From Cohnella ginsengisoli (GTDB lineage: Bacteria; Bacillota; Bacilli; Paenibacillales; Paenibacillaceae): a stretch of 64,000 nt of DNA. A program made the translations under genes and the position numbers. The DNA lies in contig NZ_JAPDHZ010000002.1 of assembly GCF_029525555.1 (NCBI RefSeq), forward strand, positions 1,463,868-1,527,867, read 5' to 3'. Below the pieces are notes generated by a model. The model had not been told where the DNA came from and ran no database searches. It saw only the letters and a list, made by a program, of their open reading frames with translations. Shown here one piece after another: positions 36,184-44,319 of the stretch (position 1 is its first letter; every line of letters starts with the position of its first letter).

Positions 36184-36783
36184 ATGACCGTGTTCACCGA
36201 AGACGAGTATTATGACGAGACCTTTAATGACTTTCAATTGGCAAATGAAGAGCTGTCGTCCGTACGCTTCTACGATTGCACCTTCAGGAACTGCGACTTT
36301 AGCGAGGCTGCGTTAAAAGCATGCAAGTTCTCCGGCTGCACCTTCGAGAGCTGCAACATGAACTTCATCAAGGTATTGGACAGCGAGTTCGCGGACGCCT
36401 CGTTCGTCAAGTGCAAGGTCGTCGGCGTCAACTGGACCGAAGCCGATTGGCCAAGAACGGCGGGACGGCGCATGCTTAGCTTTGACCAATGCACGATCAG
36501 CCACTCCACTTTTATCGGGCTGAAGCTGCCCGGCAGCGCATTCGTCGATTGCATGGCCAAAAACGCCGACTTCAGGGAAGCCGAGCTCGCCGACACGAGC
36601 TTTGCCGGTACCGATCTCAGCGAGAGCCTGTTCGGCGATACGACGCTGACCGGCGCGGACTTTTCCCGCGCTACGGGCTACGCGATCAATCCGACGCATA
36701 ACCGCATCCAGAAGGCCAAGTTCATGCTGCCGGAGGCGACCTCGCTGCTGTATAACATGGACATCCAAATCGTCGAAGACTAA
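36184..36783 (+). CDS. pentapeptide-repeat protein
   Basis: 199 residues made of tandem A(D/N)LXX-type repeats (FRNCDFSEAALKACKFSGCT, then NADFREAELADTSFAGTDL), forming a right-handed quadrilateral beta-helix. The layout (two helix blocks split by NWTEADWPR and a C-terminal dimerising segment LLYNMDIQIVED) is like Qnr-type proteins, some of which mimic DNA and protect gyrase. Several Cys at repeat positions. Function unproven; single gene with a GGAGCGG ribosome site. Confidence 0.85.
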   Translation: MTVFTEDEYYDETFNDFQLANEELSSVRFYDCTFRNCDFSEAALKACKFSGCTFESCNMNFIKVLDSEFADASFVKCKVVGVNWTEADWPRTAGRRMLSFDQCTISHSTFIGLKLPGSAFVDCMAKNADFREAELADTSFAGTDLSESLFGDTTLTGADFSRATGYAINPTHNRIQKAKFMLPEATSLLYNMDIQIVED

Positions 36784-36903
36784 GCGAAGACGTCCAAGAG
36801 TTGATGTACAATTATTGTGCATGTGACTGGCTTGTGCGTGTGGAGCGCGGAGTTTCTGAGTGTAGATACACATTTTACGTGCGCGTATCCCGACAACGCA
36901 TAC

Positions 36904-36932
36904 AAAAAAAACCGGGCGCTCACGCGCCCGGC
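36904..36932 (-). terminator. terminator overlapping the end of the 155-residue gene
   Basis: Minus strand: CCGGGCGC / GCGCCCGG stem followed by eight T. The stop codon TGA (36920-36922) sits in the hairpin loop, so the terminating ribosome covers the terminator. Confidence 0.85.
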
Positions 36933-37387
36933 TCTTCGTCCTTCCACTCGGCCAAAGCGGCCGCCGGCATCTGGATCGCCTTCAGCTCGATCCGGCAGCG
37001 GAAGCTGCCCGCCTCGTTGGCCAGAAAATCCGCGAGCCTGCGGAAAACCATCGCAAGCTCCGGCCCGGACGACTCGGTGTCGATGCCGTACCGGAATTGA
37101 TCCGCCGGCAGCCCTTTGATCCGCCTCTCGTCTCCCGGCTGGACGTCCGCTTCCCGCGTGCGTTTCCACTCCTTGGTCGGCTCGAACTTGTCCGTCCGGC
37201 GCACGAGCTGTTCGTATATCTGGTGCTTGCGAAGCCACATATAATATTGAATCGGGTTGTTCAAGCCCCATGCTTGCGTCAGATCTTTGATCGTATAGGT
37301 TGCGCGATATTGTTGCAGCGTTGCGATCATGTCGGATTGCTCAAGCTGCTCCAATTGCTGAAGCGGCAGAACATCGGGTTTTGTCAT
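36920..37387 (-). CDS. conserved hypothetical protein, possible helix-turn-helix
   Basis: 155 residues. The N-terminal region (IATLQQYRATYTIKDLTQAW, then GLNNPIQYYMWLRKHQIYEQ) looks like a small helix-turn-helix. The remainder (FRYGIDTESSGPELAMVFRR, RCRIELKAIQMPAAALAEWK) is an alpha/beta part I cannot place. No signal or membrane segment. Single gene on the minus strand with an AGGGAG site; its stop lies inside its own terminator. A regulator is possible but unproven. Confidence 0.65.
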   Translation of the reverse strand: MTKPDVLPLQQLEQLEQSDMIATLQQYRATYTIKDLTQAWGLNNPIQYYMWLRKHQIYEQLVRRTDKFEPTKEWKRTREADVQPGDERRIKGLPADQFRYGIDTESSGPELAMVFRRLADFLANEAGSFRCRIELKAIQMPAAALAEWKDEEPGA

Positions 37388-37496
37388 TCCATTTGGCTCC
37401 CTTTTATTCGATTGATCTTCTAATACAGTACCATAATTTGTTTATTATTCAAGGTCATTCCCACTTTTCGGATGAAATATACCTGCCCGATTTATA

Positions 37497-37525
37497 TTGC
37501 CCTGCACACGGAGGAAGCTTATAAT
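37497..37525 (+). promoter_or_regulatory. promoter of the mqnE-yutJ operon
   Basis: TTGCCC (37497-37502), 17-base spacer, perfect TATAAT (37520-37525). Leader of about 125 nt before the start at 37658; part of it (37580-37597) carries a half-site TTGTGAA on the minus strand, a weak Rex resemblance only. Confidence 0.6.
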
Positions 37526-37657
37526 GCTAATAGTGTGTTCATTCAGTATTTTTTTTATTTTCCTTATGTACCTTTTTTCACAAACTTTATCGAAAAGCCG
37601 CCACCGCTTCCCCGGCGCAGGCTTATCCCATTCCATCCGGAGGAGGTCATGATACCC

Positions 37658-38762
37658 ATGACACTCGTAACGACGCATCCCGACCGGCGCATGGCGGAGA
37701 TCGCGGACAAGGTTCGTTCCGGCGCCCGGCTGTCCCTCGAGGACGGCGTGCACCTGTATCGGTCCGAAGACCTGCTCACCATCGGCCAACTGGCCAACGA
37801 AGTCAATCTGAAGAAGAACGGCAAAAAAGGTTTATTTTACCGAGACCATGAGCCTCTACTTCACCAACGTATGCGAATCTCACTGCGCCTTCTGCAGCTT
37901 CCGCAAGGACCAGGGCGAAGAGGGCGCCTATACGCTGACGCCGGAGGAAATGTTCGCCTACGTCGATCAGCACATCACGCCGACGGCCAGAGAATTCCAC
38001 ATCGTCGGCGGTCATAACCCGCATGTTCCCTTCGAATACTACGTAGAATCGATCCGCTCGCTCAAGGAGCGCTATCCGCAGGTGACGATCAAGGCTTATA
38101 CGGCCGCGGAGATCGATTTTTACTCCCGCATCTCGGGTCTCTCCTACCGCGAAGTGCTGAAGCGCCTCATGGACGTCGGTCTCGAGTCGCTCACCGGCGG
38201 CGGAGCGGAGATCCTGTCGGATCAGTACAGGGACAAGATGCGTGTCGAAAAGGCTGGCATTTCAGAGTATCTTGAAGTCCACCGTACCGCGCACCAGCTC
38301 GGCATGCGGACGCCGACGACGATGCTGTACGGCCCCGTCGAATCGGTCGAGGAGCGCGTGCAGCACATGCTGCAGCTGCGCGAGCTGCAGGACGAGACGG
38401 GCGGATTCCAGGTCTTCATCCCGCTGTCCATGCAGCCGACGAGCCCGAAGGCGGGCATCCGCCGCCGCAACTCCGCGTTCGACGATCTCAAGGCGATCGC
38501 GATCGGCCGGCTGATGCTGGATAACTTCCAGCACGTCAAGGCTTACTTCATTAATATCGGGACGCAGCTCACGCAAGTGGCGCTGACGATGGGCGCCTCC
38601 GACGCGCACGGGACGATCGTGAAAGAGCGTATCAGCCATGCAGCCGGCGCGCTCACGCCGGCCGGTATCACGAGGGAAGACCTCGTTTGGCTCATTAAGG
38701 GAGCGGGTAGAATCCCCGTAGAACGCGATACGCTTTACAACGAAGTCAAGGTCTACGAATAG
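37658..38762 (+). CDS. mqnE: aminofutalosine synthase MqnE (frameshifted)
   Basis: 367 residues after removing one base from the A6 run at 37823-37828 (NGKK then VYFTETMSLYFTNVCESHCA). Radical-SAM enzyme joining chorismate-derived enolpyruvylbenzoate to SAM in the futalosine menaquinone pathway. Cluster motif CESHCAFCSFRKD, then EFHIVGGHNPH, LTGGGAEILSD, HRTAHQLGMRTPTTMLYG and FIPLSMQP. ATG 37658 is spaced better from AGGAGGT than the ATG at 37649. Co-transcribed with the NDH-2-like yutJ gene 26 bp downstream. Confidence 0.93.
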
Positions 38763-38788
38763 AAGGCGTTTTAAAGGAGTCGTTTACT

Positions 38789-39850
38789 GTGAGCAATATC
38801 GTCATTCTGGGCGGCGGCTACGGCGGCCTCACGCTGGTGAACGAGCTAATCGAGGAAAAGCTTCCCTCGGACGTCCGGATCCTGCTGGTCGATCGGATGC
38901 CGTTCCAAGGATTGAAGACCGAATATTACGCGCTCGCCGCGGGTACGTCCTCCGACCTGGATATTCGCGTCGAATATCCGAAGCACCCGCAGCTTGAGAT
39001 CATACACGGCGAAGTGACGGACATCTCGCCCGCGGACCGTCGGGTCTCTTTTACCGAACGCGATCCGCTGACCTACGATTATCTGGTGCTCGCCCTCGGC
39101 TGTACGGACAACTATCACGGCATCGACGGCGCCGCCGAATTCGCATGCAGCATCCAGTCGCTGGCAGCTACGCGAAAAACATATCAAATGCTGAACAATA
39201 CGGCGCCGTACGGTCAAATCTCGATCATCGGCGGCGGCCTTAGCGGCGTCGAAGTGGCCGCCGAGCTGCGCGAGAGCCGTCCCGACCTTAATATCCGCAT
39301 CGTGGACCGCGGCCCGAGCGTCATGTCCGGCTTCCCGGGCAAGCTCCAATCGTTCGTCGCCGACTGGTTCCGCGAACACAACGTCGAGATGCTGTCCCAT
39401 ATCACGACGACGAGCATCGGCGAGGGCGTCATCCACACGGCGACCGGCGACATCGCGTCCGACGTGACGGTATGGACCGCCGGCATCCAGCCCGTCGAGC
39501 TCATTCAGCGGCTTGAATACGCCAAGGACAAGGCCGGCCGTCTTGTCGTGAACGAGTACCACGAGCTTCCGGACGCGCCGAACGTTTTCGTCATCGGCGA
39601 CTGCTCGAGCCAGCCCTTCTCGCCGAGCGCGCAGCTCGCCCAAGCGCAGGGCAAGCAGGTCGCGCACGTACTGTCGGCGCGGGTGCACGGCAAGGGCATA
39701 CACCTGACCAAGATCAGGCTGCGCGGTACGCTCGGCTCGCTCGGCAAAAAGTCCGGCTTCGGCATCATGGGCCATACGCCGATCATGGGGCGCGTGCCCC
39801 GCATGCTGAAGAGCGGCGTGCTCTGGAAGAGCCGCCGCCACTTCGGCTGA
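38789..39850 (+). CDS. NDH-2-like FAD-dependent oxidoreductase (YutJ type)
   Basis: 353 residues; starts with GTG after AAAGGAG. FAD motif VILGGGYGGLTLVNEL, NADH motif IIGGGLSGVEVAAELRE, VWTAGIQPVELI and second FAD motif NVFVIGDCSSQPFSPSAQLA. Shorter than NDH-2 and without a clear membrane-binding tail. Matches YutJ of B. subtilis, which also neighbours yuzB and yutI. Being in one operon with mqnE suggests a role in quinone reduction. This is the second NDH-2-type enzyme in the window. Confidence 0.88.
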   Translation: MSNIVILGGGYGGLTLVNELIEEKLPSDVRILLVDRMPFQGLKTEYYALAAGTSSDLDIRVEYPKHPQLEIIHGEVTDISPADRRVSFTERDPLTYDYLVLALGCTDNYHGIDGAAEFACSIQSLAATRKTYQMLNNTAPYGQISIIGGGLSGVEVAAELRESRPDLNIRIVDRGPSVMSGFPGKLQSFVADWFREHNVEMLSHITTTSIGEGVIHTATGDIASDVTVWTAGIQPVELIQRLEYAKDKAGRLVVNEYHELPDAPNVFVIGDCSSQPFSPSAQLAQAQGKQVAHVLSARVHGKGIHLTKIRLRGTLGSLGKKSGFGIMGHTPIMGRVPRMLKSGVLWKSRRHFG

Positions 39851-39875
39851 TCGTTCGGGAGACCGTGCCGGCCGA

Positions 39876-40142
39876 TCAGAGATCGTCCAGCAGCTTGTCG
39901 AGCGCCTTGCGGTGCTCGTCCTGGCTGCCCAGCTCCTTCAGGATCGCGTCGTACAGCGCGTCCGCGGTCTCGGCGACGACCGTCTCGCCGTTCACCATCA
40001 CGTACGGGGACAGGTAGCATTCGCCGCAGTTGCCCAGGCAGCCGTATTCGATCGTCTCCAGGTCCGGCAGCTTATTCAGCTTGTCGATGAGCCGATCGGT
40101 GCCGTGGTGCGCGTTGCTGACGCAAAATTCAACGATATTCAT
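39876..40142 (-). CDS. YuzB family (DUF1450) thioredoxin-like protein
   Basis: 88 residues. Short thioredoxin-fold protein with cysteines in the pattern EFCVSNAHHG and YGCLGNCGECY, suggesting a small 2Fe-2S ferredoxin. The second ATG (40142) is preferred because AAGGAG lies 7 nt before it; the first ATG at 40148 is too close. Faces away from the NifU-like gene on the plus strand, and its 3' end converges with yutJ. Same neighbourhood as in B. subtilis (yutI-yuzB-yutJ). Confidence 0.88.
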   Translation of the reverse strand: MNIVEFCVSNAHHGTDRLIDKLNKLPDLETIEYGCLGNCGECYLSPYVMVNGETVVAETADALYDAILKELGSQDEHRKALDKLLDDL

Positions 40143-40218
40143 CGCCATTCTCCTTTCTCGGAGACATCCATTTTAATTGCGCGCAATTTGTATTATAATA
40201 AGCTGAAGAAGGGAGTGG

Positions 40219-40473
40219 ATGATTGTGAGTGACAACGTTCAAGAAGCAACGAAGTACGACGAGGTGCTCGAAGTACTCGACAAGTTGCGCCCGTTCCTGC
40301 AGCGCGACGGCGGCGACGTCGAACTGGTCGACGTAGAGGACGGCATCGTCAAGCTTCGCCTGATGGGCGCTTGCGGCAGCTGCCCGAGCTCCACGATCAC
40401 GCTGAAGGCCGGTATCGAGCGCGCCCTGCTCGAGGAAGTCGAAGGCATCGAGGAAGTCGTACAAGTATTCTAA
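40219..40473 (+). CDS. NifU-like Fe-S scaffold protein (YutI type)
   Basis: 84 residues (or 82 from the GTG at 40225, which has the better spacing from GGGAG). Single NifU C-terminal domain: [20 protein letters not shown], then the cluster-binding CGSCPSS. Assembles or carries a 4Fe-4S cluster. Divergent from the YuzB-like gene and followed by a terminator. Works with the A-type carrier at 35.7 kb. Confidence 0.93.
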   Translation: MIVSDNVQEATKYDEVLEVLDKLRPFLQRDGGDVELVDVEDGIVKLRLMGACGSCPSSTITLKAGIERALLEEVEGIEEVVQVF

Positions 40474-40495
40474 TATTCCCTTCGCGGGAACGTTC

Positions 40496-40541
40496 GAAGC
40501 CCTGCCCGTCCGGCCTAGCGCCGGCGGCGCGGGGCTTCTTT
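40496..40541. terminator. terminator between the NifU-like gene and the SDR gene
   Basis: AAGCCC ... GGGCTTCTTT outer stem enclosing CCGGC/GCCGG; flanks allow use in both directions. A small TTCCC/GGGAA hairpin precedes it. Confidence 0.65.
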
Positions 40542-40544
40542 GTG

Positions 40545-41342
40545 TCATTCGTCCTTGGCGCGCCGGACGTTGCTCTTGATCGGATCCAGGCCGCCCGAGA
40601 CGTCGATCGTATTGCCCGTCACGAAGTCGGATTCGGGCAGGCACAGGAAGCCGATGACGCGCGCGACGTCCTCGCCGGTACCAGGCCGGCCGCGCGGGGA
40701 CTCCTCGTCAAGCACGCCTGCGGCGTCCGCGATGCCCTTCTCCTTAAAGCTGCCGCGGATGTCGCCCGGGCAGATCATGTTCACCGTGATGCCGCTCGCC
40801 GCCTCTTCGACGGCAAGCGTCTTGGTGAAAGAGACGAGCCCGACCTTGGCTGCCGCGTATACGGCCCGGTGCGGCCAGGATCTCGCCTCGGCCGCATGCC
40901 CGAAGCCGAAGTGGATGATGCGGCCCCAGCCCCGCTCGCGCATGCCCGGCAATACCTGAAGGTCCATATGCATCGTCCCGACCAGGTTGCCGTTCATCAG
41001 GAAGTCGATCTCCTCGGCCGTATAATCGGCGAACAGCTTGCGCTTGCGGATGAACGGCCCCGCGCTGTTGACGAGGATGTCGACGCCGCCGAGCCGCTCC
41101 TCCACCGTCCGAACCAGCCGCTCCGCGTCCTCCGCCTTGGCGATGTCGGCCTGCACGGCGACCGCGCGCCTGCCGATCGCTTCAATCTCCGCGCAGACGC
41201 GCAGCGCCTCGTCACGGCTATTCACATAATTCACGGCCACGTCGCAGCCGAGACCGGCCAGCTCGAGCGCGGTCCGTCTGCCGAGCCCCTTGGCGCTGCC
41301 CGTGACGAGCGCCGTCCTGCCTGCCAGCTTCAACGTCTCCAC
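40545..41342 (-). CDS. short-chain dehydrogenase/reductase
   Basis: 265 residues from the GTG at 41342 (AAGGAG site 9 nt upstream; the longer frame begins inside the previous gene). NAD(P)-binding TGSAKGLGRR, NSAG at about residue 92, and the catalytic YAAAK. The usual catalytic Ser position reads GFGHAAEA, so the Ser before the Tyr is not obvious. FabG-like fold ending VTGNTIDVSGGLDP. Substrate unknown. Its start overlaps the end of the HEPN gene, so the two are coupled. Confidence 0.85.
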   Translation of the reverse strand: METLKLAGRTALVTGSAKGLGRRTALELAGLGCDVAVNYVNSRDEALRVCAEIEAIGRRAVAVQADIAKAEDAERLVRTVEERLGGVDILVNSAGPFIRKRKLFADYTAEEIDFLMNGNLVGTMHMDLQVLPGMRERGWGRIIHFGFGHAAEARSWPHRAVYAAAKVGLVSFTKTLAVEEAASGITVNMICPGDIRGSFKEKGIADAAGVLDEESPRGRPGTGEDVARVIGFLCLPESDFVTGNTIDVSGGLDPIKSNVRRAKDE

Positions 41343-42142
41343 TTTCGATCGCTCCTTAGGCGTGATGCGCCTGTTTCTTCGCCTTTTTTGCACATATGGT
41401 TGAACACGAGCGCGAGCGCAAGATAGACGAGCTCCCAGCCCTCGTTCAGGTCGACCATGTTCTCGTCGATATTCTCCAGGTGCGGCTGCTCGCGCTTCAC
41501 GTTCAGCACCTGCAGCAGATCGTCCTGTAGCTCCGCGTTCATCTGATGGATCTCCATGTTGCGCCTTCTGCGCAGCCGGCCCATCGCCTCGCGCCTCGGC
41601 TCGTACAGCGCCTCCAGCTTCTCGGCCAGCTCGGGATGCAGTCCGTTGTGCCGCATGTTGCGAAGCACCGTAAAAAAGGAGAAGTGGTTCTCCATCCGGT
41701 TTTCCGTATCGAGTCCCAAGTACTCGTTCATCAGCGTGCCGAGCTTGTCGAGCACCGAGAACAGGCGGATAAACGCATTTTTATCGAAGTAGATATGATT
41801 GTAATAGTTCAGCCGGTCCTCCGGCGTCATCTCCTCGAAGGAGGTCACGTTCAGCAGCTTGGCGAACCGCAGCGCCGCGTAGCGGCTCGACTCCAATTCG
41901 TCCAGCGAGCGAAGCAGTCCTTCGGTCCAAATCTGGTACTTGCGGATTCGCGCCGCTTCGACCGAGTCCCCTTCTCCTTGCTCCTGCATCAGCAGCGCGA
42001 AGCGTTCCATCGCGTCGATCGTATTCCGAACCGGCCCTCCCCAATCGTACGGGGGGTTCGCCGAACAAAGCTCGCAACATAATAGGCCTCCAACCGGCGC
42101 GGCATCTATCGAATCGTAAATCGTAATAAGTAATCGCGCCAT
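41330..42142 (-). CDS. HEPN-domain protein (Cthe_2314-like)
   Basis: 270 residues, mostly helical. NYYNHIYFDKNAFIRLFSVL and LRNMRHNGLHPELAEKLEAL resemble the Cthe_2314 group of HEPN proteins. A basic segment RLRRRRNMEIHQMNAEL contains the HEPN R-x4-H motif (RNMEIH) expected of RNA-cutting HEPN domains. No antitoxin (MNT nucleotidyltransferase) gene is adjacent; downstream is an SDR with a 13-bp overlap. The start at 42142 has no good ribosome site, so a start further in is possible. Confidence 0.7.
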   Translation of the reverse strand: MARLLITIYDSIDAAPVGGLLCCELCSANPPYDWGGPVRNTIDAMERFALLMQEQGEGDSVEAARIRKYQIWTEGLLRSLDELESSRYAALRFAKLLNVTSFEEMTPEDRLNYYNHIYFDKNAFIRLFSVLDKLGTLMNEYLGLDTENRMENHFSFFTVLRNMRHNGLHPELAEKLEALYEPRREAMGRLRRRRNMEIHQMNAELQDDLLQVLNVKREQPHLENIDENMVDLNEGWELVYLALALVFNHMCKKGEETGASRLRSDRKWRR

Positions 42143-42299
42143 TCGCCTATTTTCTCATTGTACCGCATCGGGGAATCCCGACTCAACTGGCGCGGAGCAG
42201 TTTAAGCGCATGCCGCCGACTCTATCCCGACCAAGCATAGCGGACAATCCCGCGCGAATAAGCTGGATCGTTGCATCGGCAACGGAAGGAGTGACCGGC

Positions 42300-42542
42300 T
42301 TGCTCGATACCGCCCCCGTTCCCCGCACCGCTCAGCCTTATATCATGATCGTCATTCCCGCGTCGCGGATCGGCGCGTTCGTACTTTACGACCTATTGAT
42401 GAGTACCCTGATCTATGCGGTCGCCAAGCATAAAGGCAGCGGCGAATGGACGGCGATCGGGCTGAGCTCCGCGGTGCCCCTTCTGCTGAGGCGCATGTCC
42501 TATTTGCTGGAAGGCGGCAGCCGGTCCCGCAAGCGACGCTGA
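42300..42542 (+). CDS. small hypothetical membrane protein (TTG start)
   Basis: 80 residues from a TTG at 42300, chosen because AAGGAG lies 8 nt upstream; an ATG 90 bp earlier has no ribosome site. One or two hydrophobic stretches (IGAFVLYDLLMSTLIYAVA and WTAIGLSSAVPLLL) and a basic C-terminus (GGSRSRKRR). No family recognised. Third-base GC pattern looks coding. Could be a chance ORF. Confidence 0.4.
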   Translation: MLDTAPVPRTAQPYIMIVIPASRIGAFVLYDLLMSTLIYAVAKHKGSGEWTAIGLSSAVPLLLRRMSYLLEGGSRSRKRR

Positions 42543-42676
42543 CCGCTCGGTGGCGTCCGCCGTAAGCTGCCTCTTTTTCCATCAATAAATCTTCCCTATG
42601 TCCCCAGCGCCGTCTATAATGGTACTTGGTGCTCAGAAAGCGCCATACTACCACGATATTAAAAAGGGGAATTCCC

Positions 42677-44233
42677 ATGAGCATATTGAACGTGCAAAAC
42701 TTGAGCCACGGCTTCGGCGACCGCGCCATCTTCAACGACGTATCCTTCCGCCTGCTGAAGGGCGAGCATGTCGGCCTCGTCGGCGCCAACGGCGAAGGCA
42801 AGTCGACCTTCATGAACATCGTGATGGGCAAGCTCGAGCCCGACGCCGGCAAGGTCGAATGGGCGCGCAAGGTGCGCGTCGGCTACCTCGACCAGCATTC
42901 CGTGCTACAAAAGGGCATGACGATCCGCGACGTCCTGAAGACGGCGTTCCAATATCTGAACGATCTCGAAGCCGAAATGAACGGCATGTACGAGCGGATG
43001 GGCGACGTAGAGCCCGACGAGCTCGAGCGCCTGCTGGAAGAGGTCGGCGAGATTCAGGATATCCTGAACACCAACGACTTCTACCTGATCGACGCCAAGG
43101 TGGAGGAGATCGCCCGCGGCCTCGGACTGACCGACATCGGTCTCGAACGGGACGTCAACGATCTGAGCGGCGGCCAGCGGACCAAGGTGCTGCTTGCCAA
43201 GCTGCTGCTGGAAAAGCCGGATATCCTCCTGCTGGACGAGCCCACCAACTATCTGGACGAGCAGCATATCGAGTGGCTGAAGCGCTATTTACAGGAATAC
43301 GAGAATGCTTTCATTCTCATCTCGCACGATATTCCGTTCCTGAACAGCGTCATCAACCTCATTTACCATATGGAAAATCAGCAGCTCTCCCGCTACGTCG
43401 GCGACTACGACAACTTCCTGACCCTGCACGAGGCGAAGAAGTCGCAGCTCGAATCGGCCTACAAGCGGCAGCAGCAGGAAATCGCGGACCTCAAGGACTT
43501 CGTCGCCCGCAACAAGGCGCGCGTGTCCACGCGCAACATGGCGATGTCCCGGCAGAAGAAGCTGGACGCCATGGACGTCATCGAGCTGGCCAAGGAGAAG
43601 CCGAAGCCGGAGTTCAACTTCAAGGAAGCGCGGACCTCGAGCCGCCTCATCTTCGAAGCCAAGGGCCTCGTGATCGGCTACGACGAGCCGCTTAGCCGTC
43701 CGGTGGATTTGCTCATGGAGCGGGGCCAGAAGGTCGCCCTCGTCGGCGCCAACGGCATCGGCAAGACGACGCTGCTGCGCAGCCTGCTCGGCGAGATTCC
43801 GTCCTTGGCCGGCTCCGTGGAGCGCGGGGACAACCAATTCGTCGGCTACTTCGAGCAGGAGGTCAAAGGCGGCGCGGACGACACCTGCATCGAGTCGGTA
43901 TGGCGCGAGTTTCCGTCGATGACGCAGTTTGAGGTGCGGGCGGCGCTCGCCAAGTGCGGCCTGACGACCAAACATATCGAGAGCCGCATCTCCGTGCTGA
44001 GCGGCGGCGAGAAGGCCAAGGTGCGGCTGTGCAAGCTGATCAACCGCGAATCGAACCTGCTCGTGCTCGACGAACCGACGAACCACCTGGACGTCGACGC
44101 CAAGGAAGAACTGAAGCGCGCGCTCAAGGCGTACAAAGGCAGCATCCTGCTCATCAGTCACGAGCCCGAATTTTACCGCGAGGTCGCGACGGACGTCTGG
44201 AACGGCGAAGCTTGGACGACCAAAGTCATCTAA
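42677..44233 (+). CDS. ABC-F ATPase (YfmM-like)
   Basis: 518 residues, two ABC domains in one chain and no membrane part, so a translation factor of the ABC-F group. Domain 1: GANGEGKST, LSGGQRTKVLLAKLLLEKP, LLLDEPTNYLD. Linker with a coiled coil (AYKRQQQEIADLKDFVARNK, residues about 240-290). Domain 2: GANGIGKTT, LSGGEKAKVRLCKLI, LVLDEPTNHLD. Length and sequence fit YfmM of B. subtilis. ATG 42677 behind AAGGGG; a frame beginning at 42626 is longer but lacks a site. Confidence 0.92.
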   Translation: MSILNVQNLSHGFGDRAIFNDVSFRLLKGEHVGLVGANGEGKSTFMNIVMGKLEPDAGKVEWARKVRVGYLDQHSVLQKGMTIRDVLKTAFQYLNDLEAEMNGMYERMGDVEPDELERLLEEVGEIQDILNTNDFYLIDAKVEEIARGLGLTDIGLERDVNDLSGGQRTKVLLAKLLLEKPDILLLDEPTNYLDEQHIEWLKRYLQEYENAFILISHDIPFLNSVINLIYHMENQQLSRYVGDYDNFLTLHEAKKSQLESAYKRQQQEIADLKDFVARNKARVSTRNMAMSRQKKLDAMDVIELAKEKPKPEFNFKEARTSSRLIFEAKGLVIGYDEPLSRPVDLLMERGQKVALVGANGIGKTTLLRSLLGEIPSLAGSVERGDNQFVGYFEQEVKGGADDTCIESVWREFPSMTQFEVRAALAKCGLTTKHIESRISVLSGGEKAKVRLCKLINRESNLLVLDEPTNHLDVDAKEELKRALKAYKGSILLISHEPEFYREVATDVWNGEAWTTKVI

Positions 44234-44265
44234 CGAACGCGGAGGACGGAAAGGAGCGGCTTCGC

Positions 44266-44319
44266 ATGTCGCGTAAGACCCTAGCTGCGGTAAAGAAAGA
44301 CGAGGGGGAAAACCGGTGA
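44266..44319 (+). CDS. 17-residue ORF overlapping the cardiolipin synthase start
   Basis: MSRKTLAAVKKDEGENR preceded by a very good ribosome site (GGAAAGGAG, 9 nt). Its stop TGA overlaps the GTG start of the next gene, a standard coupling arrangement. Basic and hydrophilic. Either a leader peptide that controls entry of ribosomes into the synthase gene or an unrelated small protein. Confidence 0.45.
   Translation: MSRKTLAAVKKDEGENR

Noticed and set aside
36184..36783. Calling the pentapeptide protein a Qnr quinolone-resistance determinant
   Set aside because: The fold matches, but length and sequence details differ and pentapeptide proteins have many roles; a resistance claim is not supported.
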